Origin: a virus
Length of the DNA stretch: 31,383 nt
Reading direction: 5' to 3' (one strand)
Virus record (IMG/VR): IMGVR_UViG_3300010430_000326
Coordinates: 1 to 31,383 of that record
Part shown: piece by piece, positions 6,361-12,559 of the stretch
How positions within the stretch are numbered: position 1 is the first letter of the stretch
How the letters are laid out: every line of letters starts with the position of its first letter
The notes under the pieces: model-generated
What the model was told of the DNA's origin: nothing
The model's database searches: none
The model's input: only the letters and a program-made list of their open reading frames with translations
Translations under genes and position numbers: made by a program

Positions 6361-6635
6361 AGTTCTTCGCTGTGGTTGTAATTCTGTTGGGTGTAGGCTG
6401 CGGGGAAGAAGATGAAGTTGATGTCCCCAAAGCGTATACAGGCGCCGTCGCCGAATCGGAGGCGGACGATACGATATTCGTCTACAAGGTCCCGAACGAC
6501 CTCGTGGAGTCAATCGAGTTCGTTCCAGGGAGGGCGGTCCGGGTTGTTCTCGTGGGCCCGGATGCGAAGTTCCATTCTGGGGTTTCGAGAATTTTCATCT
6601 CGCCGACCGGGCTCGTATTTATCGACGAGGATTAG
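6345..6635 (+). CDS. small predicted lipoprotein
   Basis: The protein has 96 residues and starts MPQLLKFFAVVVILLGVGCG. The hydrophobic stretch ends in LLGVGC at about residue 19, which fits the relaxed bacterial lipobox although Gly at -3 is uncommon. The mature part is acidic at first (EEDEVDVPKAY), then beta-rich. The gene overlaps the previous one by 16 bases, and the ribosome site is weak. Phage lipoproteins often alter the infected cell surface, for example in superinfection exclusion, but that is only a possibility here. Confidence 0.5.
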   Translation: MPQLLKFFAVVVILLGVGCGEEDEVDVPKAYTGAVAESEADDTIFVYKVPNDLVESIEFVPGRAVRVVLVGPDAKFHSGVSRIFISPTGLVFIDED

Positions 6636-6648
6636 TCACGGATATCGA

Positions 6649-6669
6649 TTGACCCGCTAGGCGGGGAGG
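6649..6669 (+). repeat. 21-bp direct repeat, left copy
   Basis: These 21 bases recur exactly at 7352-7372 and bracket the DpdA-like gene. The repeat contains CCCGC-TAG-GCGGG, a small hairpin. In this copy the GGGGAGG end serves as ribosome site for the gene at 6680. Confidence 0.8.
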
Positions 6670-6679
6670 TGAAGTGTGG

Positions 6680-7363
6680 ATGCAGACACCAGAACCGAAC
6701 TGCAACTCCTGCGAGAAGAAATACGGTGTATACGCTTCGAGGCCCCTTGTCTTCGTCGGAGAAACACGCTCCCGGGAGATGGTCAAGCGTTTGCAAACTA
6801 TGGGATGGGGGCGGATGTGGGCGCACAGGAAGAACGTGAACGCAGAAACCCTGTGGGCGTTCGACAACGGGGCGTTTGTGGCGTGGAAGAATGGGGAACC
6901 CTTCCCTGCACGGAGGTTCAAAGAAAGGCTGGAGCTTGCCGTATCTGTCGGTACGCCGTATCTGGCGGTTGCGCCGGATTTGGTGGCAAAGGGACGTGAG
7001 AGTTTGGCATTTAGCCTGTCGTGGCTGGCGGGACTTCCGGCGTGGCCATGGTTCCTGGCTGTCCAGGATGGGATGACGGTGGCTGACGTGGAACCGCACG
7101 CCCACCGATTCGCGGGGATTTTTCTGGGCGGCACCGACGCCTATAAGGCGACGGCTCGCGAGTGGTGCGGCTGGGCACATGAACGGGAACTCCGGTTCCA
7201 CTTTGGCAGAGCGGGAACGCTGAAAAAACTCTACGAAGCGCAAAGGATCGGCGCGGACTCTGTGGATAGTGGGTTCCCGCTTTGGACGCGCAAACGGTTT
7301 GAAGCGTTCGCGGCGGCGTGGCGAAGAGGTGATCCACAAATGCGATTGAACTTGACCCGCTAG
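6680..7363 (+). CDS. TGT-fold protein resembling DpdA (7-deazaguanine DNA modification)
   Basis: The protein has 227 residues. The ATG at 6680 lies nine bases after GGGGAGGT; a GTG at 6674 is too close. Features resemble the tRNA-guanine transglycosylase/DpdA fold: FDNGAF at 61-66, APD with D100, VQDGM at 128-132, a GIFLGGT strand at about 146-152, H-x-GR at about 174, and GADSVDS at 191-197. Small phage DpdA-type proteins exchange guanine in DNA for a deazapurine. No queuosine or preQ0 synthesis gene is in the window, so the base would come from the host or from genes elsewhere. The last codons and stop lie inside the right copy of a 21-bp repeat. The assignment is from motif memory, so moderate confidence. 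Confidence 0.55.
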   Translation: MQTPEPNCNSCEKKYGVYASRPLVFVGETRSREMVKRLQTMGWGRMWAHRKNVNAETLWAFDNGAFVAWKNGEPFPARRFKERLELAVSVGTPYLAVAPDLVAKGRESLAFSLSWLAGLPAWPWFLAVQDGMTVADVEPHAHRFAGIFLGGTDAYKATAREWCGWAHERELRFHFGRAGTLKKLYEAQRIGADSVDSGFPLWTRKRFEAFAAAWRRGDPQMRLNLTR

Positions 7364-7372
7364 GCGGGGAGG
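7352..7372 (+). repeat. 21-bp direct repeat, right copy
   Basis: This is an exact copy of 6649-6669. It encodes the last residues (L-T-R) and the TAG stop of the DpdA-like gene. The 703-base period equals one gene, as expected from insertion or excision between short repeats. Confidence 0.8.
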
Positions 7373-7385
7373 GGTAATCTGTGAA

Positions 7386-7516
7386 GTGCCAGCACAGGAC
7401 AAGAGCCCGCCTAAAACTCAGAGAAAAATCGATCCCTCACAGGAGGGGCGTGCTTGCCTTGGCGGGTCTAGCGTCGCCCCGTGGCTCTTGTCAGCCGCTG
7501 GCACCCTGTGAGGGAT
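7386..7516 (+). ncRNA. structured RNA candidate with crossing helices (pseudoknot)
   Basis: Four perfect inverted repeats fill this noncoding stretch. Helix A is 7386-7393 with 7497-7504 (8 bp). Helix B is 7398-7407 with 7483-7492 (10 bp), inside A with a 4x4 internal loop. Helix E is 7445-7450 with 7475-7480 (6 bp). Helix D is 7432-7443 with 7505-7516 (12 bp). D has one arm inside B and one outside A, so it crosses A and B. CGCC (7408-7411) can also pair with GGCG (7461-7464) in the loop of E. The element ends 14 bases before the ribosome site of the initiator gene. It may be a cis-regulator, a separate RNA or a DNA structure. No known class was recognised. Confidence 0.6.
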
Positions 7517-7542
7517 TCGTTTGTCTGTGGTTGGAGGTGACG

Positions 7543-8301
7543 ATGTCTGGATGGTTCCGGTTTTCGCGCCGCTTGTTGAAGAGCGATCTTTGGTTAGCGG
7601 AACCGTTCACACGTGGCCAGGCCTGGATTGATTTGGTGGGACTCGCGAAGCACCAACCCGGCACGATCCGGAAGCGGGGAGTCCCCGTGGAGATCCCCCG
7701 CGGCGCTTGCGGATGGTCGGAAAATGAACTCGCCGAGAGATGGCAGTGGAGCCGCGGAAAAGTGCGGCGTTTCCTCGGTGAACTGGAAACGGTACAGCAA
7801 ATAGTACAGCAGAAAAACAACGTAACGTCCTGTATCCACGTCGTAAACTACGAGCGATACCAGACAGACGGTACAGCAAACGGTACAGCAGACGGACAGC
7901 AAACGGTACAGCAGAACGGAGCGCTATATAGTAAAGACCTAGTTCTTAAGAAGGTAAAGAAGGTAAAGAAAGACCTAACCCCCCCTATATCCCCCCCACG
8001 GAATCGCATCCCTCACGTCGAAATCATCGCGCACCTCAACCACGTCGCAGGCCGGAACTTCAAAGCGAACGGCACCAACCGGAAGAGCATCGAGGCACGC
8101 TGGCACGAAGGGCACCGGCCCGTAGACTTCCTGCTGATTCACTGGCACAAGTGCGCGACGTGGCTCACAGACGCCAAGATGAGCGAGTACGTGAGACCAT
8201 CGACCCTCTACCGCCCGAGCCACTTCTCAGAGTACCTCGAAGCCGCCGAACGCTGGGCAACCGAAGCGCCCATCCCCTTCGAGAAGGATATTTTCGCATG
8301 A
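7543..8301 (+). CDS. phage replication initiator (winged-helix N-terminus, Phg_2220_C-like C-terminus)
   Basis: The protein has 252 residues. The ATG at 7543 follows GGAGGTGA; the frame open to 7381 runs through the structured element. Residues 1-105 look like the winged-helix N-terminus of phage initiators (MSGWFRFSRRLLKSDLW, then W-S-E-N-E-L-A at about 58-64). Residues 106-155 are a Gln/Lys-rich linker encoded by iteron-like DNA. Residues 157-235 (EIIAHLNHVAGRNFK, then YVRPSTLYRPSHFSEYL) match the conserved phage C-terminal domain found in DnaD/O-like replication proteins. The next gene looks like a helicase loader, so the pair resembles lambda O/P. It should bind the origin and recruit the host helicase. 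Confidence 0.75.
   Translation: MSGWFRFSRRLLKSDLWLAEPFTRGQAWIDLVGLAKHQPGTIRKRGVPVEIPRGACGWSENELAERWQWSRGKVRRFLGELETVQQIVQQKNNVTSCIHVVNYERYQTDGTANGTADGQQTVQQNGALYSKDLVLKKVKKVKKDLTPPISPPRNRIPHVEIIAHLNHVAGRNFKANGTNRKSIEARWHEGHRPVDFLLIHWHKCATWLTDAKMSEYVRPSTLYRPSHFSEYLEAAERWATEAPIPFEKDIFA
7789..7913 (+). repeat. iteron-like repeats inside the initiator gene, probable replication origin
   Basis: Copies of ACGGTACAGCA begin at 7789, 7868, 7880 and 7903. Variants begin at 7801 (ATAGTACAGCA) and 7892 (one base shorter). Starts are about 12 bases apart, near one helical turn. They fall in the linker-coding part of the initiator gene, and an A/T-rich run (7920-7970) follows. This is the same plan as lambda ori inside gene O. 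The repeats could simply encode a low-complexity linker. Confidence 0.55.
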
Positions 8302-8828
8302 CGAGTGAACAGGCCAAAAAGATAGTGACCGCCATTTTCGCACGGTGGACGAAGGCCCACCTGTCCCCGGCGGTACTCGAGGCGTGGGCCGGGAGCTTCG
8401 TTGAGTTTGATTTCGAGTTTGCGGGGCGGCACCTCAAGCCGGTAATCACGACGGCCACGGGGGACCACCCGCCGCCGCTGAACGTGCTGCGCAGGCTGCT
8501 GGTGGACCGCAGGGAACAGGAACGGCCGAAGGAACCGGATCCGCCACCCGTGACGACGGTGGATGAAGCGCTGAATCGAGCCGCGAAAACCCCGACACAT
8601 CTCAAATATCTCGCGATGATCGCGTACCTGAGAACCAATGCCGAAACCCCACGCCGGAAACGAGGGACGCCGCCACGACTAGGCGGGCGGAATCGGATAG
8701 AGGCGAGGCTGGACGAACGCTACGGCGCCGACTGGAGGTTCGAGCACGACTGGGGGATGGAAGGCGGGTCTGCGTACCCGTTGAACGGGGAAGAAGGCGA
8801 GCGGTACAGAAAGGAGCGAGGACGATGA
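8298..8828 (+). CDS. putative replicative helicase loader (G39P-like N-terminus)
   Basis: The protein has 176 residues. Its ATG overlaps the TGA of the initiator by four bases. Residues 1-75 (TSEQAKKIVTAIFARW, then VLEAWAGSFVEFDFEFAGRH, then a PPPLNVLRRLL helix) follow the layout of the G39P helicase loader/inhibitor family: two helices, an acidic aromatic helix and a Pro-led helix. The middle is Pro/Lys-rich. The C-terminus (EARLDERYGADWRFEHDWG) is Trp-rich and may contact the helicase. Its position directly after the initiator supports the role. Motif similarity is modest, so another replication accessory role is possible. Confidence 0.5.
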   Translation: MTSEQAKKIVTAIFARWTKAHLSPAVLEAWAGSFVEFDFEFAGRHLKPVITTATGDHPPPLNVLRRLLVDRREQERPKEPDPPPVTTVDEALNRAAKTPTHLKYLAMIAYLRTNAETPRRKRGTPPRLGGRNRIEARLDERYGADWRFEHDWGMEGGSAYPLNGEEGERYRKERGR

Positions 8829-9037
8829 CGTACGAAGAAAACATCAACAGCCTCATCCCGCGGGCTGAGCGCCACGCGAACGAGAACTGCAAGCGTGAGG
8901 ACCACGCCACGAAATTGGAATTTGGGCAGTCTTGGGACCGAAGCTACTTCGGCGAGATGGACCGGTTGGCGCACGAGCACGGGTATCGGGCCGCACGCGG
9001 GCAGAAACTTGGTCCCGCGATCCTTGCCGGGTGTTGA
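8825..9037 (+). CDS. small hypothetical protein
   Basis: The protein has 70 residues. The ATG overlaps the preceding stop (ATGA), with AAGGAG upstream. It is charged and His-rich (PRAERHANENCKREDHATK), with a second helix around EMDRLAHEHGYRAARG. There is no membrane span and no recognised domain. It is coupled to the helicase-loader gene and may be a replication accessory. Confidence 0.55.
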   Translation: MTYEENINSLIPRAERHANENCKREDHATKLEFGQSWDRSYFGEMDRLAHEHGYRAARGQKLGPAILAGC

Positions 9038-9089
9038 GAGAGGTGATCGCCATCCTCCGGTGTTTCGGCTGGTACAGGGTGTTCGACTG

Positions 9090-9260
9090 ATGCCTGACTG
9101 GCCGCGTTGGTGCTCGACGTGCATCTGCGCGCACCCCTCTGGGTGGGGAGTGTTCTGCAACGAGTTCGACGTGGAGCAGAGCCGGCAGCAGGAGGCGTGC
9201 GAACTTTGGGCACCGATGGACAGGAAGCGGAAGGAACTGGATTCTGACCCCGAGCGGTGA
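9090..9260 (+). CDS. small Cys-rich protein (possible zinc binder)
   Basis: The protein has 56 residues and starts MPDWPRWCSTCICAHPSGWG. Cys residues at CSTC, ICAH, FCN and ACELW could form a zinc site; the CxxC...W pattern is common in small phage proteins. The ribosome site (AGGGTG) is weak. The frame is open upstream to 8895, but that part overlaps the previous gene. A real but unassigned gene is likely. Confidence 0.45.
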   Translation: MPDWPRWCSTCICAHPSGWGVFCNEFDVEQSRQQEACELWAPMDRKRKELDSDPER

Positions 9261-9276
9261 GGGGGGAGCGTGACCG

Positions 9277-9453
9277 ATGACCGGATTGGTGTTGATTCTT
9301 GGAGCATTGGCGCTGATAGCGGTTTTCATCTATCACCTCGTTAACGCACCTCTGGTCGACGAGGACAACTGTCCGGTGCCAGGCATGGACGATTGCGGCG
9401 GACCATGCGTCGAGAACCCACCGTGCGTCGACCGGAGGCACGACTTCCCGTGA
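9277..9453 (+). CDS. small membrane protein with acidic Cys-rich tail
   Basis: The protein has 58 residues. The ATG at 9277 follows a GGGGGGAG ribosome site. The N-terminus MTGLVLILGALALIAVFIYH is one membrane span. The rest is acidic with five Cys (NCPVPGMDDCGGPCVENPPC), perhaps disulfide-bonded outside the cytoplasm. It ends two bases before a strong promoter. No family is recognised. A lysis or envelope role is possible but unproven. Confidence 0.5.
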   Translation: MTGLVLILGALALIAVFIYHLVNAPLVDEDNCPVPGMDDCGGPCVENPPCVDRRHDFP

Positions 9454-9454
9454 G

Positions 9455-9483
9455 TTGACAAGCGCCTAGGGCTTCGGTATAAA
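9455..9483 (+). promoter_or_regulatory. strong sigma-70 promoter before the late region
   Basis: TTGACA (9455-9460) and TATAAA (9478-9483) are separated by exactly 17 bases, a near-perfect consensus. It is the only such promoter seen before the structural genes. Transcription would begin near 9490. Confidence 0.8.
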
Positions 9484-9489
9484 CAGTCG

Positions 9490-9586
9490 CCGAGGTCCCA
9501 AGGCCCATGAGAATACGAAGCCAGGCGTCACAGGCGGCGTCCAGTGCTCAGCCCCAGGCCAGAAATGGTTTGGGGTTTTTTGTTTT
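9490..9586 (+). ncRNA. short transcript candidate: small RNA or attenuated late leader
   Basis: The region runs from the expected start of the 9455 promoter to the terminator at 9552-9586, about 97 bases. No convincing gene lies inside; an ATG at 9508 opens a frame with no clear ribosome site that reads through the terminator. It could be a stable small RNA, or a leader where an antiterminator or host factor lets transcription continue into the structural genes. Confidence 0.4.
9552..9586 (+). terminator. rho-independent terminator
   Basis: CCCCAGGCCA (9552-9561) pairs with TGGTTTGGGG (9566-9575), ten pairs including two G-U, closed by a GAAA tetraloop. TTTTTTGTTTT follows. It lies only about 70 bases after the -10 box of the 9455 promoter. 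Confidence 0.85.
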
Positions 9587-9657
9587 GAGGCCCGGGATCG
9601 AGTCAACCGCAACCGGACATGCCGAGCCATGTAGGGGGCATTGAGGAGAAGCAGAAA

Positions 9658-9671
9658 CAGGGAGTGCCGTT
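9658..9671. repeat. 14-bp inverted repeat, left arm
   Basis: CAGGGAGTGCCGTT is the exact reverse complement of 10055-10068. Both arms are noncoding and flank the gene at 9708-10031. This may be a footprint of insertion or a long-range RNA pairing. Confidence 0.6.
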
Positions 9672-9707
9672 AACCAACCACACAACACAAACAGAATGAG
9701 GTGAAAG

Positions 9708-10031
9708 ATGGCAGACGACACAGGCGAAATCGGCAGAGAAGCAGCAGAGGCAGTGGGTTTCCGCGACATCAAGGAGACAGAAGTCACCTCTGGGGGCCCT
9801 GCGTACTGGACCAACCTGGCCATGGCCCACGCAGTGAACCAACAGGCGCAGATGTATCAGATCGGAAATGCGATCACCGGGAAGGTCGCGGAGATGATCA
9901 TGGCGACCTCGCCGGCGGAAGGGGGATCGGACATCGCGACGATGATGACGTTCGCCCGCATGCTCGTTTCGACGCCGAGCCCCGGCCCGGGAGCCGCGCC
10001 GGCAGGTGCAGCGGAGAAAGCGGCGGCGTAG
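9708..10031 (+). CDS. hypothetical protein, helical with Ala/Pro-rich tail
   Basis: The protein has 107 residues and starts MADDTGEIGREAAEAVGFRD after TGAGGTGAAAG. A helical middle (NLAMAHAVNQQAQMYQIGNA) resembles, only loosely, small R-body (RebB-type) proteins. The tail is Pro/Gly/Ala-rich. It is the first gene after the terminator and leads the terminase region. It is flanked by a 14-bp inverted repeat. No function is assigned. Confidence 0.6.
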   Translation: MADDTGEIGREAAEAVGFRDIKETEVTSGGPAYWTNLAMAHAVNQQAQMYQIGNAITGKVAEMIMATSPAEGGSDIATMMTFARMLVSTPSPGPGAAPAGAAEKAAA

Positions 10032-10042
10032 CTGAATGCTGG

Positions 10043-10087
10043 GCACCCGCCCACAACGGCACTCCCTGAGGAAGGCCGGGCGGGTGT
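10043..10087 (+). terminator. GC-rich hairpin after the first late gene, no T-tract
   Basis: GCACCCGCCC (10043-10052) pairs with GGGCGGGTGT (10078-10087), with one G-U, around a 25-base loop that contains the right inverted-repeat arm. No T-run follows, so a pause or mRNA-stability element is as likely as a terminator. Confidence 0.35.
10055..10068. repeat. 14-bp inverted repeat, right arm
   Basis: AACGGCACTCCCTG pairs exactly with 9658-9671. It lies within the loop of the hairpin at 10043-10087. Confidence 0.6.
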
Positions 10088-10120
10088 CTGGCTTAATCTT
10101 GGGAGCAGAGGGGTGCGCTA

Positions 10121-10357
10121 ATGGCAAAGCCGGGTGAGGCAAGATACGTGGTCAGGGTTCATTTTCAGAGTTGGAAGGTCGGCGAGGTCGATGAAGAGGG
10201 GGACCAGATCTACATGAACGAGACGGACTCCTTGTGGGATGGGCATAGCTATAATACGATGACTGTCCAGAGCATCGAGGTGATCAAGGCTTTTGCCGGG
10301 ATGATTGAAGAGCTCGGGGCGGCGGGGATGAAGATGAAGGAGATTGCGAACGAGTGA
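10121..10357 (+). CDS. small hypothetical protein
   Basis: The protein has 78 residues and starts MAKPGEARYVVRVHFQSWKV, with GGGAGCAGAGGGG upstream. A beta-strand start is followed by an acidic middle (EVDEEGDQIYMNETDS) and a C-terminal helix with several Met (IEELGAAGMKMKEIANE). It is not recognised. Its stop overlaps a GTG that opens a 27-codon hydrophobic frame. Confidence 0.6.
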   Translation: MAKPGEARYVVRVHFQSWKVGEVDEEGDQIYMNETDSLWDGHSYNTMTVQSIEVIKAFAGMIEELGAAGMKMKEIANE

Positions 10358-10437
10358 TCGAGTTCACGGCATACTTCGCGCTCGCCCTCGTGCTTCTGTG
10401 CGCGCTGGCGAGCGCTAGCGCTATGCTCTGGAGATGA
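10354..10437 (+). CDS. possible 27-residue hydrophobic peptide
   Basis: The GTG at 10354 overlaps the previous stop (GTGA), and AAGGAG lies 11 bases upstream. The peptide IEFTAYFALALVLLCALASA is one membrane span with a short tail. Such tiny frames are common by chance, but the overlap and ribosome site favour translation. Confidence 0.35.
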   Translation: MIEFTAYFALALVLLCALASASAMLWR

Positions 10438-10443
10438 GAGTTT

Positions 10444-10656
10444 TTGGCGTGGAACGAGCTGATCCAGGCCGCCGAGTGGTGGCGAAAAGACCGTATGCCG
10501 ACGAAGGATAGCATGACTCGCTGGACGGGCCAGGGATACTGTCGCATGAACTGGGGCGCGTGCGAAAGTCTGGCAAAGGCGATCGATGCATGGATTGCCG
10601 CCGGCCGCCCGATGCCGTGCCAATGTCGCGACGACGACCAGCAGGGAGACGAGTAG
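10444..10656 (+). CDS. small hypothetical protein upstream of terminase
   Basis: The protein has 70 residues with a likely TTG start at 10444; GGAGATGAGAG lies just upstream. It is Trp-rich (AWNELIQAAEWWRKDRMP), then CRMNWGACESLAKAIDAWIA, and ends with CQCRDDDQQGDE. It abuts the small terminase gene. Not recognised; a packaging accessory or unrelated role are both possible. Confidence 0.5.
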   Translation: MAWNELIQAAEWWRKDRMPTKDSMTRWTGQGYCRMNWGACESLAKAIDAWIAAGRPMPCQCRDDDQQGDE

Positions 10657-11115
10657 GTGCCAGCGCCGAAGGGTAATCAGTTTTGGAAGGCGCGGAGCTC
10701 GCACGGGAGAACCCCCACGTTTGCGAGCCCGGAGGTCCTCTGGGGAGCGTGCTGCGAGTACTTCGAATGGGTGGCGAGCAACCCACTGCAAGCCGCGGAA
10801 CTCGTGAAGTTCCAGGGGAAGGCGACGGTAAAGTACACTCCTCGGATGCGGGCGATGACGGTGCGGGGATTATGTATCTTCCTCGACATCGTAAAGGCTA
10901 CTTGGCAGAACTACCAAAAGCGGGGAGAAGGCTTTTTGACCGTCTGCACGCGAGTGGAGGAGATCATCGCCCAGCAGAAGTTCGAGGGAGCGGCCGGCGA
11001 CCTGCTGAACGCCTCGATCATTGCCCGGGATCTCGGGCTCGCCGACAAGCGGGAAATCCGAGTGGAGAAACTGGAAGACCTGCACGAGTGGGATGAACTC
11101 GATGGCGACACTTGA
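10657..11115 (+). CDS. terminase small subunit (P22 gp3-like DNA-packaging protein)
   Basis: The protein has 152 residues with a GTG start after GGGAGACGAG. The opening MPAPKGNQFWKARSSHGRTP, the LWGACCEYFEWVASNPL segment, the TWQNYQ phrase and the NASIIARDLGLADKREI end match the gp3-type small terminase family. The middle would form a helical DNA-binding unit. It recognises the packaging site and regulates the large subunit, whose gene overlaps its end by 14 bases. Confidence 0.85.
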   Translation: MPAPKGNQFWKARSSHGRTPTFASPEVLWGACCEYFEWVASNPLQAAELVKFQGKATVKYTPRMRAMTVRGLCIFLDIVKATWQNYQKRGEGFLTVCTRVEEIIAQQKFEGAAGDLLNASIIARDLGLADKREIRVEKLEDLHEWDELDGDT

Positions 11116-12559
11116 CCAGATAAAGAGCCGTCTGCGCGGGTGGCGCCGGAACCCAGTGGCTTTCGTTCACGAGATCTTCGGCGTGGAACCGGATGCCTGG
11201 CAGCGGGGGGCCCTCGAGGCCTCCATTGCCGGCGATGGCCCGGATCATCGTGTGGTCATGCGCGCCTGCACGGGGCCCGGGAAGTCGGCAGTCCTGGCCT
11301 GGATCGGTTGGCACCGGTTGTTTGCCTTCGGCGCCCCAGGGGAGCACCCGAAGGGCGCGGCCCTCTCCATCACCAAGGAAAACCTCAGCGACAACCTCTG
11401 GGCAGAACTCTCGAAGTGGCAGCAGCGCTCGGAGATCCTCAAATACGCTTTCACCTGGACCAAATCTCTCATCTACGCGAACGATCACCCTGAGACATGG
11501 TTCTTGTCCGCGCGTTCCTTCGCTCAGAATGCGGATCCCGAGGCGATCGGCCGCACCCTCTCCGGCCTCCATAGTCGCTTCCCGTTCATCCTCCTCGATG
11601 AGATTGGCGACATGCCGCGCCCCGTGGGGCGGGCCGCCGAGCAGATTTTCACCGGGGAACCCGAGGACGGACTGATCGCAGCAGCCGGGAACCCCACCGC
11701 AGTGGATGGTCTGCTATACGACATCGTCCAGAGGTTGCGGAGCGGTTGGCACACGATCACGATCACCGCAGACCCGGACGACGCGGAGCGCACCCCCCGG
11801 GTCTCCGTGGAGCACGCCCGCCGGCAGATCGATCTCTACGGACGGGACAACCCCTGGGTCATGGCGACGATCCTGGGGCAGTTCCCTCCCGGAGGATTCC
11901 AGAACCTGCTGAGCCTCGACGACGTCGAGCGGGCTATGAAACGTTTCTACCGGCCCGAAGACTACCGGCACGCACCCAAAATCATTGGCGTGGACGTGGC
12001 CCGGGAAGGCGACGACCAGAGCGTGATCTTTCGCCGTCAGGGCCTCCAGACCTGGGAACCGAAGAGCTTCCGCAACCTGAAGTCCCGCCAACTCTGCGGC
12101 CATGTGGCGCAGGGCGAGGACAACTGGGAAGCCGACGGTGTGATCGTGGACGGGACCGGCGGATACGGCGCCTCCCTCATCGATGCCCTCGAGGATCTCA
12201 ACCGGCACCCGTGGGACTGCCAGTTCGCCGGGAAGCCCGACAACCCGAAGTACTACAACAAGCGAGCAGAGATCTGGTACGAGATGGCGGAGTGGGTGCA
12301 GGATGGTGGGGCGCTCCCCGACGTCCCGGAGCTCCTCGAGGAGCTCACGCAGACCAAGTACTCGTTCAAGGGGGATAGGATCATCATCGAGCCCAAGGAC
12401 GAGCTGAAGAAGCGCATCGGGAGATCGCCGGATACGGCGGACGCCCTGGCGGTGACATTCGCCTTCCGCGTGACGCCGAAGGAGCCGGTAGTCCCGGCGG
12501 GCCTCCTGAAGAACCGCAGCAGAGCGGAGGCCTGGAGTCCCTATGAGTCGCTCGAATGA
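11102..12559 (+). CDS. terminase large subunit (packaging ATPase and nuclease)
   Basis: The protein has 485 residues. The ATPase has Walker A ACTGPGKS at 55-62 and Walker B FILLDE at 162-167; AGNPT at 195-199 may be the coupling motif. The RNase H-like nuclease has GVDVAREGDD with D298, VDGTGGYG with D350, and PDTADALAV with D447, the expected three acidic ligands. It pumps DNA into the prohead through the portal and cuts the concatemer. The start at 11102 is chosen over 11093 (one in-frame ATG earlier); both overlap the small subunit. Headful or cohesive-end type cannot be decided without phylogeny. Confidence 0.95.
   Translation: MATLDQIKSRLRGWRRNPVAFVHEIFGVEPDAWQRGALEASIAGDGPDHRVVMRACTGPGKSAVLAWIGWHRLFAFGAPGEHPKGAALSITKENLSDNLWAELSKWQQRSEILKYAFTWTKSLIYANDHPETWFLSARSFAQNADPEAIGRTLSGLHSRFPFILLDEIGDMPRPVGRAAEQIFTGEPEDGLIAAAGNPTAVDGLLYDIVQRLRSGWHTITITADPDDAERTPRVSVEHARRQIDLYGRDNPWVMATILGQFPPGGFQNLLSLDDVERAMKRFYRPEDYRHAPKIIGVDVAREGDDQSVIFRRQGLQTWEPKSFRNLKSRQLCGHVAQGEDNWEADGVIVDGTGGYGASLIDALEDLNRHPWDCQFAGKPDNPKYYNKRAEIWYEMAEWVQDGGALPDVPELLEELTQTKYSFKGDRIIIEPKDELKKRIGRSPDTADALAVTFAFRVTPKEPVVPAGLLKNRSRAEAWSPYESLE

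Noticed and set aside
7408-7450. Resemblance to a twister ribozyme: CGCCUAAAAC start and GGAGGGGCG end
   Set aside because: The inner P2/P4 helices and matching loops of twister cannot be drawn, and the longer crossing helices explain the sequence better.
7381-7542. N-terminal extension of the initiator starting at 7381
   Set aside because: The extension has no ribosome site and is made wholly of the structured repeats; GGAGGTGA before 7543 sets the start.
9708-10031. Possible R-body (RebB-type) protein
   Set aside because: Only a loose helical and Gln/Ala similarity in the middle; no partner R-body genes nearby.
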